Below, in pieces: positions 43,801-53,653 of a stretch of 64,000 bases of DNA. How positions within the stretch are numbered: position 1 is the stretch's first letter; every line of letters begins with the position of its first letter. The position numbers and the translations under genes are program-made. Under the pieces are notes generated by a model, which was not told the DNA's origin, ran no database searches, and worked only from the letters and a program-made list of their open reading frames with translations. Source of the stretch: Cardiobacterium valvarum (GTDB lineage: Bacteria; Pseudomonadota; Gammaproteobacteria; Cardiobacteriales; Cardiobacteriaceae); the NCBI RefSeq assembly GCF_900460955.1, contig NZ_UFUW01000001.1, forward strand, positions 1,858,738-1,922,737, given 5' to 3'.

Positions 43801-44218
43801 GGTGGTTCTCGCGGCGGCGGTGCAGCGCGTCCGCAAAGGCGGGCGGCAGGGCGATGATTTTGTGGCGCTGGTAGTCGTAGGCGACCATTTCGGCGGCAGC
43901 GGCCGCGATGGGGCGGTCGCCGCTCGTCACGCTGTATTGCAGGGTGTAGGCGGCGTTACGCAGGTTGTCCACGCGCATGGCGATGTCGAGGGTGTCGTTC
44001 AAAAAGGCTTCGCCGCGATAGTCGCAGGTCAGATGGCGCATGATGAGCCCCGCGCCGAAGCAGTCGGTTTCCGTCGCGCCGAGGGCGTGCAGCAGCTCGA
44101 TGCGCGCCTGGTGCAGCAGGGTGATGAGGCGGTCGTGGCCGAGGTGGCCGCCGTAGTTGATGTCGCCGATGCGGACGGTGAGGCGGCTGGTGTGATCCGC
44201 AGTAAAGGGTGTGGTCAT
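43790..44218 (-). CDS. Acyl-CoA thioesterase, hot-dog fold
   Basis: The 142-residue protein has the 4-hydroxybenzoyl-CoA thioesterase pattern with INYGGHLGHDRLITLLHQAR and EAFLNDTLDIAMRV. It hydrolyses a CoA thioester that cannot be named from sequence. Its ATG overlaps the tsaB stop by 4 bases, and its stop overlaps the GTPase start, so tsaB-thioesterase-GTPase-GTPase is one operon. Confidence 0.85.
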   Translation of the reverse strand: MTTPFTADHTSRLTVRIGDINYGGHLGHDRLITLLHQARIELLHALGATETDCFGAGLIMRHLTCDYRGEAFLNDTLDIAMRVDNLRNAAYTLQYSVTSGDRPIAAAAAEMVAYDYQRHKIIALPPAFADALHRRRENHHDQ

Positions 44219-44877
44219 GGCTGGGGCTGGACGACTTCGTTACGCAGGTAGTGCAGTTCGACGCCTTGTTGCGGCGGCTGCCAGTCGGCGCTGTCAATAA
44301 GGCTGAAGGCGTCGATGGCTTCGGGGAGGTAATCGTCTTCGGCGACGTTGGCGTCAGCCGGGAAGTGTTCGGCATAGATGGTGCCCGCGCCGGCGACGAG
44401 GGCGCCGTCGAACCAGTCGGCGGGGATGTCTTGCGGCGGGCAGACGCGGTCAGCACCGGTGCAGGCGCCGTTTTCGTACAGGCCGGCATAGACTTCGCCC
44501 ATGCGTGCGTCCATCACCGCGAGGATTTTCTCCGCGCCGCTGTGGCGGCGGATGGTGGCGGCGAGCAGGGCAAGCGAGGAGATGGGCAGAAGCGGTACGT
44601 CCCAGGCGGTGGCGAGGCCGGTGGCGACCGCTGCGCCGATGCGCAGGCCGGTGAAGGCGCCGGGTCCGGCGCTCAGGATGATGCCCTGGATGGCGGTTTT
44701 TTCCAGGCCGTTTTTTTGCAGGAGTTTGTCGATAAGCGGCAGCAGCTCGCGCGTGTGCTGCTGGGCTTCGATTTCGTAGGCCTGGCTGGCCGCGCCGCCG
44801 TGTTGCACGGCGACGGAGCAGGCGGGGCCGGAGGTATCAAGGGCGAGCAGGGTGCTGTGTCTGGTCGGCAGGTTCAT
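44215..44877 (-). CDS. tsaB: tRNA t6A synthesis protein TsaB
   Basis: From ATG 44877 the protein has 220 residues, with the ASKHA-fold start LLALDTSGPACSVAV and the GPGAFTGLRIGAAVATGLA motif. TsaB partners TsaD and TsaE to transfer threonylcarbamoyl to A37 of tRNAs; tsaC in this window makes the donor. The 5' end overlaps the yoaA 3' end by 41 bases. A longer start inside yoaA is unlikely. Confidence 0.93.
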   Translation of the reverse strand: MNLPTRHSTLLALDTSGPACSVAVQHGGAASQAYEIEAQQHTRELLPLIDKLLQKNGLEKTAIQGIILSAGPGAFTGLRIGAAVATGLATAWDVPLLPISSLALLAATIRRHSGAEKILAVMDARMGEVYAGLYENGACTGADRVCPPQDIPADWFDGALVAGAGTIYAEHFPADANVAEDDYLPEAIDAFSLIDSADWQPPQQGVELHYLRNEVVQPQP

Positions 44878-46915
44878 GCGGTTTTCCGTTGTTGTTTTCG
44901 TGGTAAGCGAAGAAGCGGTCAATGACTTCTATTTTACGCGTTTTGGTCATGGGCGGCAGGCTGTTGAGGAAGGTGGCGCCGTAGTTTTTGCGGGTCAGGC
45001 GCGGGTCGGCGAGGACGAGGACGCCGTAGTCGCTCCGGTCGCGGATAAGGCGGCCGACGCCCTGCTTGAGGGTGATGATGGCCTGCGGCAGGGTATCGTG
45101 GATGAAGGGCGACAGGCCTTTGTCGCTGAGCAGGCGGTGGCGGGCGCGGGCGACGGGGTCGTTCGGCGCAGTAAAAGGCAGTTTGTCGATGACGACGCAG
45201 ACGAGGCGGTCGCCACGCACGTCCACACCTTCCCAGAAGCTCGATGTGGCGAGCAGCACGGCGTTGTCGTGACGGCGGAAATCGGCGAGCAGGGCGTTCT
45301 TCCCCGCCCGCCCCTGCACCAGCAGGTGATAGCCGCTGTCTTGCAGGGCGCGTTCGGCGTCGTGCATGGCGCGGTAGCTGGTAAAGAGCAGGAAGGCGCG
45401 GCCTTTGCTGCGCGCCAGCACGGGCAGGACGGCCTGAATCAGCGCGTCGTTATATTGCGGATGGTTCGGGTCGGGCAGGCCTTCGGGATGGTAGAGCAAT
45501 GCCTGATGGCGGAAGTCGAAAGGGCTGGCGAGCAGCAGGGACTGGTAGTCACGCAGGCCAAGTTCGCGCGCGTAATGCGCGAAGCTGCCGTTCACCGCCA
45601 GCGTCGCCGAGAGAAACGTCCAACTGGCGTTGCTGTTCGCAATCCAGGTGGCGAAGCGTCCGGCAGCATTCACCGGCACCGAGCAGAGGGTGTAGTGACG
45701 CGGGCCGACGTCCAGCCAGATGGCGCGGGGGGTGGGTTCGCCGGCGGGCGATTCGTCCTGCGCTGCGTCGTTGTCTTGCCCGACGGCGTCTTCATCCTGA
45801 AGCGCGTGGTTATCCCGCTTGGCGGCGTCTTCATCCTCAATGACAGGCGCCTGCGCGAGGAAGGCGGCAATCAGCTTCTGCAAATCCTGCCCGCGTCCGT
45901 ACAGGTGGGCGAGCAGCTTGCCGCGCATCTTCTGCGTGTTGAGCTGGCTTTGAAACCGGGCAAACAGCTCGGCGAGGCGGCGCAGTTCCGTCCAGAAATC
46001 GGGGAGGGCGGCGAGTTGTTCTTCGTCCAGCCGTGTTTCCGCCGGTTGGCGCACCGTCAGCAGGATTTTGCTGTTTTGCAGCTTCAAATCGCGCAGGCAC
46101 TCGCGTAGTTCCAGCGCATCCGGCGCTTCCTGCAAGGCGGCGTGTTCACCATCGTTGATGAAGCCGAGCAGTTGCCGCGCCGAAAAACGGTCGCCGAGAA
46201 AATGGATGGCGGTCTGCGGCAGGTGGTGCGCTTCGTCAATCACAAATGCCTGAATATCCGGCAGGATTTCCGCAAATCCCTCGCTTTTCAGGGCAAAATC
46301 GGCCAGCAGCAGGTGATGGTTGATGACCACCACATCCGCTTCCTTCGCCTTCTGCCGCGCCTTCTGCAAATAGCATTCTTCGTAAAACGCGCAGTCGCGG
46401 CCAAGGCAGTTCTCAATCGTCGAGGTGATGCGCGCCAGTACCGGCGCGTCTTCCGCCACTTCTTTCAGGCCGACCAGATCACCGTCGGCCGTCGTGTCAA
46501 AAAAATGCTCGATGGCGCGGCGCTGCCGCTTGTCCGTCGCCGTCGTGCAGTCATCATCAAGATACTGGTGGTAGTGATGGTGGCAGAGGTAATTACGCCG
46601 CCCTTTCAGCAGCGCAACGCGGGACACGCTGCCCAGCACCTTGCGCACCAGCGGCAAATCCTTGCCGTAAATCTGTTCCTGCAAATTGCGCGTGGCGGTG
46701 GACACCAGCCCCTTGCGGCCGGATGCCAGGAGCGGCAGCAAATAGGCAAATGTCTTGCCCGTGCCGGTGCCCGCTTCGGCCAACAAAATGCCGTCGCACG
46801 ACAAATTGCCGGCGACGGCTTCGGCCAGTTCCTGTTGCCCCTGACGCGGCTGATAACCGCTGACGGCGCCGCTCAGGGCGTCGCCTGCCGCAAACAGGGC
46901 GGAAATATCGCTCAA
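44837..46915 (-). CDS. yoaA: DinG/XPD-family helicase, YoaA type
   Basis: The 692-residue helicase has Walker A EAGTGTGKTFAYLLP, DEAH as VIDEAHHLP, and iron-sulfur cysteines in NYLCHHHYH and NCLGRDCAFYEECYLQ. YoaA unwinds damaged DNA and in Escherichia coli associates with the DNA polymerase III chi subunit (HolC), whose gene is also here at 49246. Around residues 368-400 an acidic repetitive insert (EDEDAAKRDN, LQDEDAVGQDND) is encoded by DNA that contains a 25-bp-family repeat. It is next to tsaB, as in enterobacteria. Confidence 0.93.
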   Translation of the reverse strand: MSDISALFAAGDALSGAVSGYQPRQGQQELAEAVAGNLSCDGILLAEAGTGTGKTFAYLLPLLASGRKGLVSTATRNLQEQIYGKDLPLVRKVLGSVSRVALLKGRRNYLCHHHYHQYLDDDCTTATDKRQRRAIEHFFDTTADGDLVGLKEVAEDAPVLARITSTIENCLGRDCAFYEECYLQKARQKAKEADVVVINHHLLLADFALKSEGFAEILPDIQAFVIDEAHHLPQTAIHFLGDRFSARQLLGFINDGEHAALQEAPDALELRECLRDLKLQNSKILLTVRQPAETRLDEEQLAALPDFWTELRRLAELFARFQSQLNTQKMRGKLLAHLYGRGQDLQKLIAAFLAQAPVIEDEDAAKRDNHALQDEDAVGQDNDAAQDESPAGEPTPRAIWLDVGPRHYTLCSVPVNAAGRFATWIANSNASWTFLSATLAVNGSFAHYARELGLRDYQSLLLASPFDFRHQALLYHPEGLPDPNHPQYNDALIQAVLPVLARSKGRAFLLFTSYRAMHDAERALQDSGYHLLVQGRAGKNALLADFRRHDNAVLLATSSFWEGVDVRGDRLVCVVIDKLPFTAPNDPVARARHRLLSDKGLSPFIHDTLPQAIITLKQGVGRLIRDRSDYGVLVLADPRLTRKNYGATFLNSLPPMTKTRKIEVIDRFFAYHENNNGKPHEPADQTQHPARP
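45785..45836. repeat. 25-bp-family repeat inside the yoaA coding sequence
   Basis: TTATCCCGCTTGGCGGCGTC at 45809-45829 matches the family core. It is flanked by direct copies of GGCGTCTTCATCCT at 45785-45798 and 45823-45836. The stretch is read in frame and yields the acidic linker in the YoaA protein. Confidence 0.8.
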
Positions 46916-46916
46916 A

Positions 46917-47855
46917 TCAGTAAGAAGCGGCTTTGGTGGCGGCCTGCACCGCGCCCTGACTGTCGCCCAGCTTGTTGCGCGAATTGGAAATCAGCGACCA
47001 CGATTTCTTCAACATCGCATTATTGCCACCGGATTGCACGGCACGGCTGGCCATGCTTTCCGCTTCCTTGTAGCGTCCCTGGTGATAGCGGATGTTGGCG
47101 ATGTCGTAGAGGATTTTGCTGTTCTTCGGATCAAGCCGCTGCGCGTTTTCGAGGAAAGCGGCAGCCCCGTCCAGATCGCCCTTGCCGAGCGCGCCGGAGG
47201 CCTTTTTCAGCAGCGCGGATACGGCGGTCTCGCCTTCGGCTTTGGCGGCAGGCTGGGCGCTGGCGACGGTTTTGTTATCGGCAACCGTCGGAGTGCTTGG
47301 CGCGCCAACGTTCACATCGCCGCTATTCGGGCGCAGCGCCTGGCGCTTGTTATCAGCGGGCGGCGTGGCGGGTGTATTCGCCGCCGTCTTCGGTGCTTCT
47401 TTTACCGCCTCGCGCACCGCGATTACCCCGGGTTCCTGCGGCGTCTTCGGCGGCGTGACAGGGTTATTGGCGTTAGCAGCGGCCTTGATGGTTGGCGCTG
47501 CAGGCTGATACGGGCTGGCCGCCTGCACCTGCGTCTGTCCGGCAGGCTGCGGCGGGTTGACCGGTATATCCGGCAGTTGTGCCAACGGTTGATTCACTGG
47601 GGGCTGGTTGACCGGCGGCCGCATCGGCGGCTGCTGCGGATGAACGGGCGGTTGCCCGCCGATTGCCATATTGTTGAAACCGCCGCCCTGAGGGTTAAAA
47701 CCAAAACCGCCGTCCTGCGGCGGCATCTGCCCGCCAAAGGCAGGCTGCTGTCCGTATTGGGTGTTGCGGTTCACGACCGGCGCCTGCCCGTCGCCATACA
47801 CGCTGCATCCGCTCAAAAACAGTGCGGTGGTAATGCCAAGCCATAGGTATTTCAT
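46917..47855 (-). CDS. TPR-containing lipoprotein, proline/glutamine-rich
   Basis: From MKYLWLG at 47855 the product has 312 residues: lipoprotein signal (LFLSGCSVYG), a long low-complexity region rich in Pro, Gln and Gly (to about residue 150), then alanine-rich linkers and TPR-like helices (GDLDGAAAFLENAQRLDPKN, YHQGRYKEAESMA). It would be anchored in the periplasm as a scaffold. No specific function is recognised. The gene ends one base from the yoaA start and forms an operon with it. Confidence 0.78.
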   Translation of the reverse strand: MKYLWLGITTALFLSGCSVYGDGQAPVVNRNTQYGQQPAFGGQMPPQDGGFGFNPQGGGFNNMAIGGQPPVHPQQPPMRPPVNQPPVNQPLAQLPDIPVNPPQPAGQTQVQAASPYQPAAPTIKAAANANNPVTPPKTPQEPGVIAVREAVKEAPKTAANTPATPPADNKRQALRPNSGDVNVGAPSTPTVADNKTVASAQPAAKAEGETAVSALLKKASGALGKGDLDGAAAFLENAQRLDPKNSKILYDIANIRYHQGRYKEAESMASRAVQSGGNNAMLKKSWSLISNSRNKLGDSQGAVQAATKAASY

Positions 47856-47952
47856 ATTCCGAATCCTCTTAATCATTTGCCAAGATTACAAAAAATGGAT
47901 GAAAAGCGGGGGCATTTTACCTTGATTCAGGCGGGGACGCGCTTTGCGCGCA

Positions 47953-47989
47953 CGAAAATTTCCCGCCCGGCAGCGGGCGGGAATTTTCG
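47953..47989. terminator. Long hairpin downstream of galE
   Basis: A near-perfect 16-bp stem with a GCAG-type loop (CCCGCCCG / CGGGCGGG core, one bulged base) lies between galE and the TPR lipoprotein gene. There is no T-run, so termination is probable rather than certain. Confidence 0.55.
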
Positions 47990-48084
47990 CGGGAAACCCA
48001 TGCCTTTCATAGCGGCATTCCGCAAGAATAAGGATTTCCTTCAAGCGGTTAGGAAATACGCGGCAGAGGTACGGGCGACGGATT

Positions 48085-49098
48085 TCAGCGATAACCCTGC
48101 GGGTTTTTCGCCTGCCAGCGCCAGGTGTCGGCCATCATGTCATCCAGGCTGCGTTCGGTGCGCCAGCCGAGTTCGCGTGCGGCTTTCTCCGGATTGGCCC
48201 AGAAGGCGGGCAGGTCGCCGGCGCGGCGCGGCGCGATGGTGTAGGGAATGGCTTTGCCGCAGGCTTTTTCGTAAGCACGGACGACATCCAGCACCGAGCT
48301 GCCTGTGCCGCTGCCGAGGTTCCAGGTGTACACGCCGGTTTTGTCTGCAATGTGTTCCAGCGCTTTGACGTGACCGGCGGCGAGATCCATGACGTGGATG
48401 TAGTCGCGCAGGCAGGTGCCGTCCGGGGTGTCGTAGTCGTCGCCATAGACGGCGAGGCGTTCGAGGCGACCGACCGCCACTTGCGAGATGTAAGGCACGA
48501 GGTTGTTCGGGATGCCTTGTGGGTCTTCGCCAATGTCGCCGCTTTCGTGCGCACCGACGGGGTTGAAGTAGCGCAGGAGAGCGATGGTCCATGCCGGGTC
48601 GGCATGAGCGGTGTCGCCGAGGATGGTCTCGATCATGACTTTGGTTTTGCCGTAGGGACTGCTCGGCACGCCAAGCGGCATGGTTTCGGTGTATTCGCGC
48701 GCCCCGCCCTGCTCGCCGTAAACGGTCGCCGAAGAGCTGAAGACGAGGTTTTTTACGCCCGCCGCCTGCATGGCTTCGATGAGGGTGATACTGCCACCGA
48801 CGTTGTTATCGTAGTAGGCAAGCGGTTTTTGTACGCTTTCGCCGACGGCTTTCAGGCCGGCAAAGTGGATGACGGCGCGGATGGGGTGTTCGCCGAGGAT
48901 TTGGTCAAGCAGTGCGCGGTCGCGGATGTCGCCTTCGATAAGACGCGCGTTTTTGCCGGTTAGGCGGTTGACGCGGTGGATGGCTTCGGCCGAGCTGTTG
49001 CAGAGGTTGTCGAGGACGAGGACGTCGTGGCCGTGTTGCAACAGGGTGAGGACGGTATGCGAGCCGATGTAGCCGGCGCCGCCGGTGACGAGGATCAT
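48085..49098 (-). CDS. galE: UDP-glucose 4-epimerase
   Basis: From ATG 49098 (after AGGAGA) the protein has 337 residues, starting ILVTGGAGYIGSHT and containing SSSATVYGE and the YxxxK pair in SPYGKTKVM. It interconverts UDP-glucose and UDP-galactose for envelope polysaccharide. Its length matches Escherichia coli GalE (338). The upstream frame to 49197 lacks a good start. Confidence 0.96.
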   Translation of the reverse strand: MILVTGGAGYIGSHTVLTLLQHGHDVLVLDNLCNSSAEAIHRVNRLTGKNARLIEGDIRDRALLDQILGEHPIRAVIHFAGLKAVGESVQKPLAYYDNNVGGSITLIEAMQAAGVKNLVFSSSATVYGEQGGAREYTETMPLGVPSSPYGKTKVMIETILGDTAHADPAWTIALLRYFNPVGAHESGDIGEDPQGIPNNLVPYISQVAVGRLERLAVYGDDYDTPDGTCLRDYIHVMDLAAGHVKALEHIADKTGVYTWNLGSGTGSSVLDVVRAYEKACGKAIPYTIAPRRAGDLPAFWANPEKAARELGWRTERSLDDMMADTWRWQAKNPQGYR

Positions 49099-49198
49099 GG
49101 TGTCTCCTTGTATTGGGATGTGTGGATGGGGGTATTGTCGCCGCAATCCGCCTGATTGTCTCGCCTGACGAACGGGGGCAAGCCTTGCGTCGGGCAAT

Positions 49199-49212
49199 CG
49201 TCAAGCGGGGCG
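49199..49212. repeat. 25-bp-family repeat core between holC and galE
   Basis: CGTCAAGCGGGGCG in the intergenic space matches the conserved half of the family. Confidence 0.5.
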
Positions 49213-49245
49213 TGCATGCACTTCGTCTGCAAGGTTTCCATGCTT

Positions 49246-49695
49246 TTATTTGCTGCCGTCCAGGCGGTGGGTTTGCGGTTCGAGACCGCGTTCGCGGTAG
49301 GCGGCATAGCGGTGGCGGGTGCTCGTCAGCACATCAGCCTGCGGGCTGACGATTTCAAAGACGCGACGGCAGCCGCGCGGCAGGTCAGGGGTGGTTTCGT
49401 TGCTGAGGTTGATGAACACGTCGCAGGCAGCGGCGCGCTCCGGCGGCACGGTGAGAACGGCGGCGGCTTCGCTTTCCAGCGGATCGCCGCTGCGGCAGTG
49501 CGGCAGGAAACTGTCAGCGCGGTAGTGCCACAGGGCGTGGTCAAGTTGTGCCGCCATGTTGTCATCGGCACAGAGGATGAGGGTTTTCAGCTGCTCCTGC
49601 TGGGCTTTTTCGGCGAGTTTGCAGGCGAGATCAAGGCGGTGTTCGAGGCCGCTGTCAGCGGGCAGGACGTAGAAACGGATGATGGGGGTGGTCAT
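49246..49695 (-). CDS. holC: DNA polymerase III subunit chi
   Basis: The 149-residue protein starts [23 protein letters not shown] and has [18 protein letters not shown], typical of HolC. Chi links the clamp loader to single-stranded-DNA-binding protein; it also binds YoaA, whose gene is 2.4 kb downstream. Its start overlaps the J-domain gene stop by four bases. Confidence 0.92.
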   Translation of the reverse strand: MTTPIIRFYVLPADSGLEHRLDLACKLAEKAQQEQLKTLILCADDNMAAQLDHALWHYRADSFLPHCRSGDPLESEAAAVLTVPPERAAACDVFINLSNETTPDLPRGCRRVFEIVSPQADVLTSTRHRYAAYRERGLEPQTHRLDGSK

Positions 49696-50996
49696 GATGC
49701 TTCCTCATCTTCGGACATGTCCCAGCAAGCTAGCCGGAGACTGTTGCCCACGGCGGCAAAAAGGCAGGCGGCAGCAAGGGCAGCGGGGACGGGCGCATCG
49801 CTGCGCAGCCGCCACAGTTGCCAACCGGTCTGGATGAGGACGGCGACGTAGGCGGTATTGGCAAAGAAGCGCAGGAAGTGTAGATCGTAGTCGCGGTAGC
49901 GGCGGGCGCCATCGGCAAGGCAGGGGATGAACCAGTAGAGGGCGAGGAGGGGGTCAGTGGCACTGAGATTGAGCGGAATGCCAAGGGTGATGCCGCTGTA
50001 AAGATAGTGACGGCGGGGAATGTCATCAGCAGGGACGCGGCTGTAGGCCAGGACAGCGGTAAGGATGCCGACAAGCGCGACGGGCAGATGCCAGGCGGCG
50101 GGGGCGTAGGTGCCGAGGACGGCGTAGCAGGCGAGCGCACCCGCGAAAAATGGCGCTGGAGCGATGAACGGCAGATTGGCACCACCACGCGCGATGCGCA
50201 GCTGGATGTGTCGCCATTGGCTATAGGCAAGGAGGATAGCGAGGCAGACTGCGGTCTGTCGCCAGTCCTGCCACCAGGCGAGGGCAGCTCCGAAGGCAAG
50301 GCCGAGTTGCGGCAGGCCGAAGCGGGGCAGCAGCATGGCAGCGTCCGGGAAGGCGGCACGGATGGCGTCGTCATCAAGATCAAGGTTGTGTTGCAGCTCG
50401 GCGAGGTCGCGGTCAACCACAAAGAGCAGGAGCATTTGCAGCGGGAAAGGCTGTTGCAGCCAGCGGGCCAGCGCCGGTGAGCGGACGGCGAGGAGGGACA
50501 GGGCTTTATCGCGCCTGCCGCAGATGATGAGGGCGCGCAGGTAGTCGGCACGCAGCGGATCGTCGGGGTCAAGACCGTGCAACAAACGGTATCTGTCCAC
50601 CGCCCAGAGGAGGCTTTGCGGGTAGCGGCGCGGGCGGTCGCGCGCTTCGATCCAGCTGGAAAGGATTTCGCGGTAATCAAGCTGTTCGTCGATGGTCGGC
50701 AGCAAGCGGCTTTGTTCCTGGAAGAGCGCAAGCAGGGCGTCGTCGCTTTTAGCTTTGCGCCAACTGCGGCTGAGGGTACGCAGATCAAGCAGCAGCGCGT
50801 TGTCTGCGGGGCGGGTATAGACCGGCGCTGCCTCACCCGCACTGTATGCCAACGCTTCTTCGTAGGCCGCGCGCAGGGCGATGAATCCTTGCGGATCGCG
50901 GTCGGGGCGGTGCTGCTTGAGTTTTTGCGCGTAGGCGCGCTTGATGGCGGCTTCGTCGCGGGTGGGCGGGATGCCGAGGGTGTGCCAGTGATTCAT
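49692..50996 (-). CDS. J-domain membrane protein (DjlB/DjlC-like)
   Basis: The 434-residue protein starts with a J domain ([20 protein letters not shown]) in which the usual HPD is replaced by [10 protein letters not shown], as in the DjlB/DjlC group. The middle is helical; the C-terminal 180 residues have four to five hydrophobic segments. It likely recruits an Hsp70 (HscC-type) at the membrane. It is coupled to holC by a 4-base overlap. Confidence 0.8.
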   Translation of the reverse strand: MNHWHTLGIPPTRDEAAIKRAYAQKLKQHRPDRDPQGFIALRAAYEEALAYSAGEAAPVYTRPADNALLLDLRTLSRSWRKAKSDDALLALFQEQSRLLPTIDEQLDYREILSSWIEARDRPRRYPQSLLWAVDRYRLLHGLDPDDPLRADYLRALIICGRRDKALSLLAVRSPALARWLQQPFPLQMLLLFVVDRDLAELQHNLDLDDDAIRAAFPDAAMLLPRFGLPQLGLAFGAALAWWQDWRQTAVCLAILLAYSQWRHIQLRIARGGANLPFIAPAPFFAGALACYAVLGTYAPAAWHLPVALVGILTAVLAYSRVPADDIPRRHYLYSGITLGIPLNLSATDPLLALYWFIPCLADGARRYRDYDLHFLRFFANTAYVAVLIQTGWQLWRLRSDAPVPAALAAACLFAAVGNSLRLACWDMSEDEEAS

Positions 50997-51078
50997 GTCG
51001 CAGGGAAAGCGGAAAAGTGGTGATGATAGTGTGCCCCTGGCGGACGGGCAAGGCGCTGCGGAGGCGGGGTCGGCAGCT

Positions 51079-51084
51079 TATAAT
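51079..51084 (+). promoter_or_regulatory. Possible -10 element for upp
   Basis: TATAAT occurs 32 bases upstream of the upp ATG, directly followed by a GC-rich discriminator. No good -35 hexamer is seen at 16-18 bases. Confidence 0.35.
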
Positions 51085-51115
51085 GCGGCCGTTTTTTCCA
51101 CGACTGAGGTGTTTT

Positions 51116-51751
51116 ATGAATCTGACGGTGATTGATCATCCGCTGGTGGCGCACAAGTTGTCGCTGATGCGCGAGGCGGATTGCAGCACATACAGCTTCC
51201 GCACATTGACGCGTGAGCTGGCACGGCTGATGGCTTATGAGGCCGGACGCGAGCTGCCGAGTGAGGAATATGTGTTGCAGGGTTGGTGCGGCGAGGTGAC
51301 TGGACGGCGGCTTGCCGGCAAGACGCTGACGGTCGTGCCAATCCTGCGTGCGGGTCTGGGGATGCTGGATGGCGTACTCGATTTGATCCCGACGGCGAAG
51401 ATCAGCGTGGTTGGCTTACAACGCGATGAGGAGACGCTGCAACCGGTGTCGTACTTCGAGAAGTTCACCAGCCGCATGAACGAACGCCCCGCCTGGATTA
51501 TTGACCCGATGCTGGCCACCGGCGGCTCGCTGGCGGCAACGATTGATTTGCTGAAAAGCAAGGGCTGCAAGGACATCAAGGCGCTGGTGCTGGTCGCCGC
51601 GCCGGAAGGGGTGAAGCTGGTGAACGAGCGCCACCCTGATGTGAAAATTTTTGCCGCCGCGCTGGACAGTCATCTGAATGAACACGGCTATATCATCCCC
51701 GGCCTGGGGGACGCGGGGGACAAGATTTTCGGCACGGTGATGACGGCTTAA
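51116..51751 (+). CDS. upp: Uracil phosphoribosyltransferase
   Basis: From ATG 51116 the protein has 211 residues with the PRPP loop [29 protein letters not shown] and the uracil-binding [17 protein letters not shown]. It salvages uracil to UMP. The N-terminal [21 protein letters not shown] departs slightly from the usual spelling but is clearly Upp. It is monocistronic with its own terminator. Confidence 0.95.
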   Translation: MNLTVIDHPLVAHKLSLMREADCSTYSFRTLTRELARLMAYEAGRELPSEEYVLQGWCGEVTGRRLAGKTLTVVPILRAGLGMLDGVLDLIPTAKISVVGLQRDEETLQPVSYFEKFTSRMNERPAWIIDPMLATGGSLAATIDLLKSKGCKDIKALVLVAAPEGVKLVNERHPDVKIFAAALDSHLNEHGYIIPGLGDAGDKIFGTVMTA

Positions 51752-51770
51752 TACCGCTGTATTTTTGCAA

Positions 51771-51800
51771 TAAAGCCCCCACAAAAGGGGCTTTATTTTT
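51771..51800 (+). terminator. Terminator of upp
   Basis: A 9-bp stem (TAAAGCCCC / GGGGCTTTA) with a CACAAAA-type loop is followed by TTTTT. Confidence 0.88.
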
Positions 51801-51933
51801 ATACACATTTAGCGGAATTCGCTACAAATCCACAAAAAACAGACAAAAATAAAGCCCGCATCCCTGCGAGCCGGTACCTATGTATCATCCTGATAGGGTG
51901 TATTATACATACAACAGTTCGGATGCCAAGTTT

Positions 51934-53025
51934 TTAAGATTTGATGTCATTCACATCTATCACAAAGATTTCAGAACGTGAGCCGAGACGCAGCGGCACG
52001 CCCCAAAAACCGTAGCCGGAAGAAACAAACACTTCCTTTCCCTCGATATTTTCATGGCCGTAAGCGAGGTGGTACATCGCTTGCACAATAAAATTGGCGG
52101 GGAAAACCTGGCCGCGGTGTGCATGTCCGGATACTTGCATATCCATCGCCGTTTGCACGTTGGCGGAAATGTCGCTGGGGCGGTGGTCGAGGACGATAAT
52201 GGGCAGGTCGCGGCGCACCCCGTCAAGCAGGGTAGCGAGCGGTGGACGGTTGGCATGCATTTCGTCATCACGGCCAACCAGTACCAGACGATCAGCGACC
52301 ACCACCGCTTCATCACGCAAAAGCCGCACACCACTATCGCGCAACGCCTGCGCGTTTTCTTCAGCATCGCCATAGAATTCATGATTGCCGAGCGTGGCAT
52401 AGACACCGAGCGGCGCACGCAAAGCCTGCAAATGCGGCTGCATATTTTCTGCGCGGAAGGCGCGCACATTGTCGTTAATCACATCCCCCGGCAACAGGAT
52501 GATGTCCACCTTTTCCTGCGCCATCAGCGCGGCAAGGCGATCCAGTTCGCGTGCGCCGTAGAAGAAATTGCCACCGAGATGAATATCGGAAGCGACGCCG
52601 ATACGCAGCGGCGCCATCGCTTTTGGCAACCTCACCTGATAATGGCGCACGACCGTCGCGTTGGCGTTAAAAAATCCCCAGGCAAAAAGCGCCGCAAAGC
52701 CCGCCGGCAAAAACACGCGCAGCAACCGCGCTGCCCGCTGCGGGGCAAAACGCCTGCCGATACGGTACAGCGGATAAGCAACCGCTGCCACCATGAACCA
52801 CAGCCACAGCGACGCGATCATCCAGGCCTGCACAATAAAAAGGACGGGAAACAGGCGGGTCATCGTGACCAGCAGCAACCCGTCGGCGAGGACAAAAATC
52901 GATGCCGTGAGGCGACGGCGGGGGCGGTCACCCAGCAAAAAACGCAGCGAGCGGGCGAACACCCACAGCAGCAATTGCATCACAAGAAAAACGAACAAAA
53001 CAAAAAACCAGCGCGGCATATACAT
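51934..53025 (-). CDS. Membrane metallophosphoesterase (YaeI/YkuE-like)
   Basis: The 363-residue protein begins with three to four hydrophobic helices (residues 1-135), then a calcineurin-like domain with IGVASDIHLGGN (DxH), LPGDVINDN (GDxxN), TLGNHEFYGD (GNHE) and SGHAHRGQVFPANF (GHxH). The domain should face the periplasm and hydrolyse a phosphoester such as UDP-diacylglucosamine-like lipids or phosphorylated lipids; the substrate is not clear. It is divergent from gloA. Confidence 0.88.
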   Translation of the reverse strand: MYMPRWFFVLFVFLVMQLLLWVFARSLRFLLGDRPRRRLTASIFVLADGLLLVTMTRLFPVLFIVQAWMIASLWLWFMVAAVAYPLYRIGRRFAPQRAARLLRVFLPAGFAALFAWGFFNANATVVRHYQVRLPKAMAPLRIGVASDIHLGGNFFYGARELDRLAALMAQEKVDIILLPGDVINDNVRAFRAENMQPHLQALRAPLGVYATLGNHEFYGDAEENAQALRDSGVRLLRDEAVVVADRLVLVGRDDEMHANRPPLATLLDGVRRDLPIIVLDHRPSDISANVQTAMDMQVSGHAHRGQVFPANFIVQAMYHLAYGHENIEGKEVFVSSGYGFWGVPLRLGSRSEIFVIDVNDIKS

Positions 53026-53073
53026 ATCCAGTTGCTAAAATGGCGCGCCATCATAAAGGAAACGGAGAAAACC

Positions 53074-53586
53074 ATGACCTTCACCGGCATCAGCGCCGAA
53101 GGCGCCTGCAACAACCACAACCCGGCCACCCAAGGCTTCACCTACAACCACACCATGCTGCGCGTGAAAGACCCGGCCAAATCGTTGGACTTCTACACCC
53201 GTATCCTCGGCATGACCCTGGTGCGCAAAAGCGACTACGAAGGCGGTAAATTCAGCCTCTACTTCCTCGTGATGCTCAGAGGCGACGAGCAGATTCCCGC
53301 CGATGAACAAGAACGCCGCCGCTGGATCGCGCGGCAAAGCGGCGTCCTCGAACTCACCCACAACTGGGGCACGGAAACAGATCCCGCCTTCAGCTACCAC
53401 AACGGCAACAGCGAACCACGTGGCTACGGGCATATCTGCATCAGCGTGCCGGACTTCGACGCGGCTATCCGCTGGTTCGACGCCAACCACGTCCCCTACC
53501 AAAAACGCCCGGAAGAAGGGACGATGCGCGACATCGCCTTCATCAAGGACCCGGACGGCTACTGGGTGGAAATCATCAAAGGCTGA
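53074..53586 (+). CDS. gloA: Lactoylglutathione lyase (glyoxalase I)
   Basis: From ATG 53074 (after GGAGA) the protein has 170 residues. Metal ligands are visible in FTYNHTMLRVKD, VLELTHNWG, GYGHICISV and YWVEIIKG. The N-terminal extension and the length match the eukaryotic-like, zinc-type enzymes rather than the 135-residue nickel type. It converts the methylglyoxal-glutathione adduct to lactoylglutathione. A much longer upstream frame (52054) is antisense to the phosphoesterase and is not real. Confidence 0.94.
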   Translation: MTFTGISAEGACNNHNPATQGFTYNHTMLRVKDPAKSLDFYTRILGMTLVRKSDYEGGKFSLYFLVMLRGDEQIPADEQERRRWIARQSGVLELTHNWGTETDPAFSYHNGNSEPRGYGHICISVPDFDAAIRWFDANHVPYQKRPEEGTMRDIAFIKDPDGYWVEIIKG

Positions 53587-53653
53587 TACCAATCCCCTTC
53601 ATACACGCCAAAAGTCCTCATCCTCCGGCCCGCACAGCGGCAAAACCCTGCAA

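Noticed and set aside
52054-53073. N-terminal 340-codon extension of gloA
   Set aside because: It is antisense to the metallophosphoesterase; gloA has its own ribosome-binding site and start at 53074.
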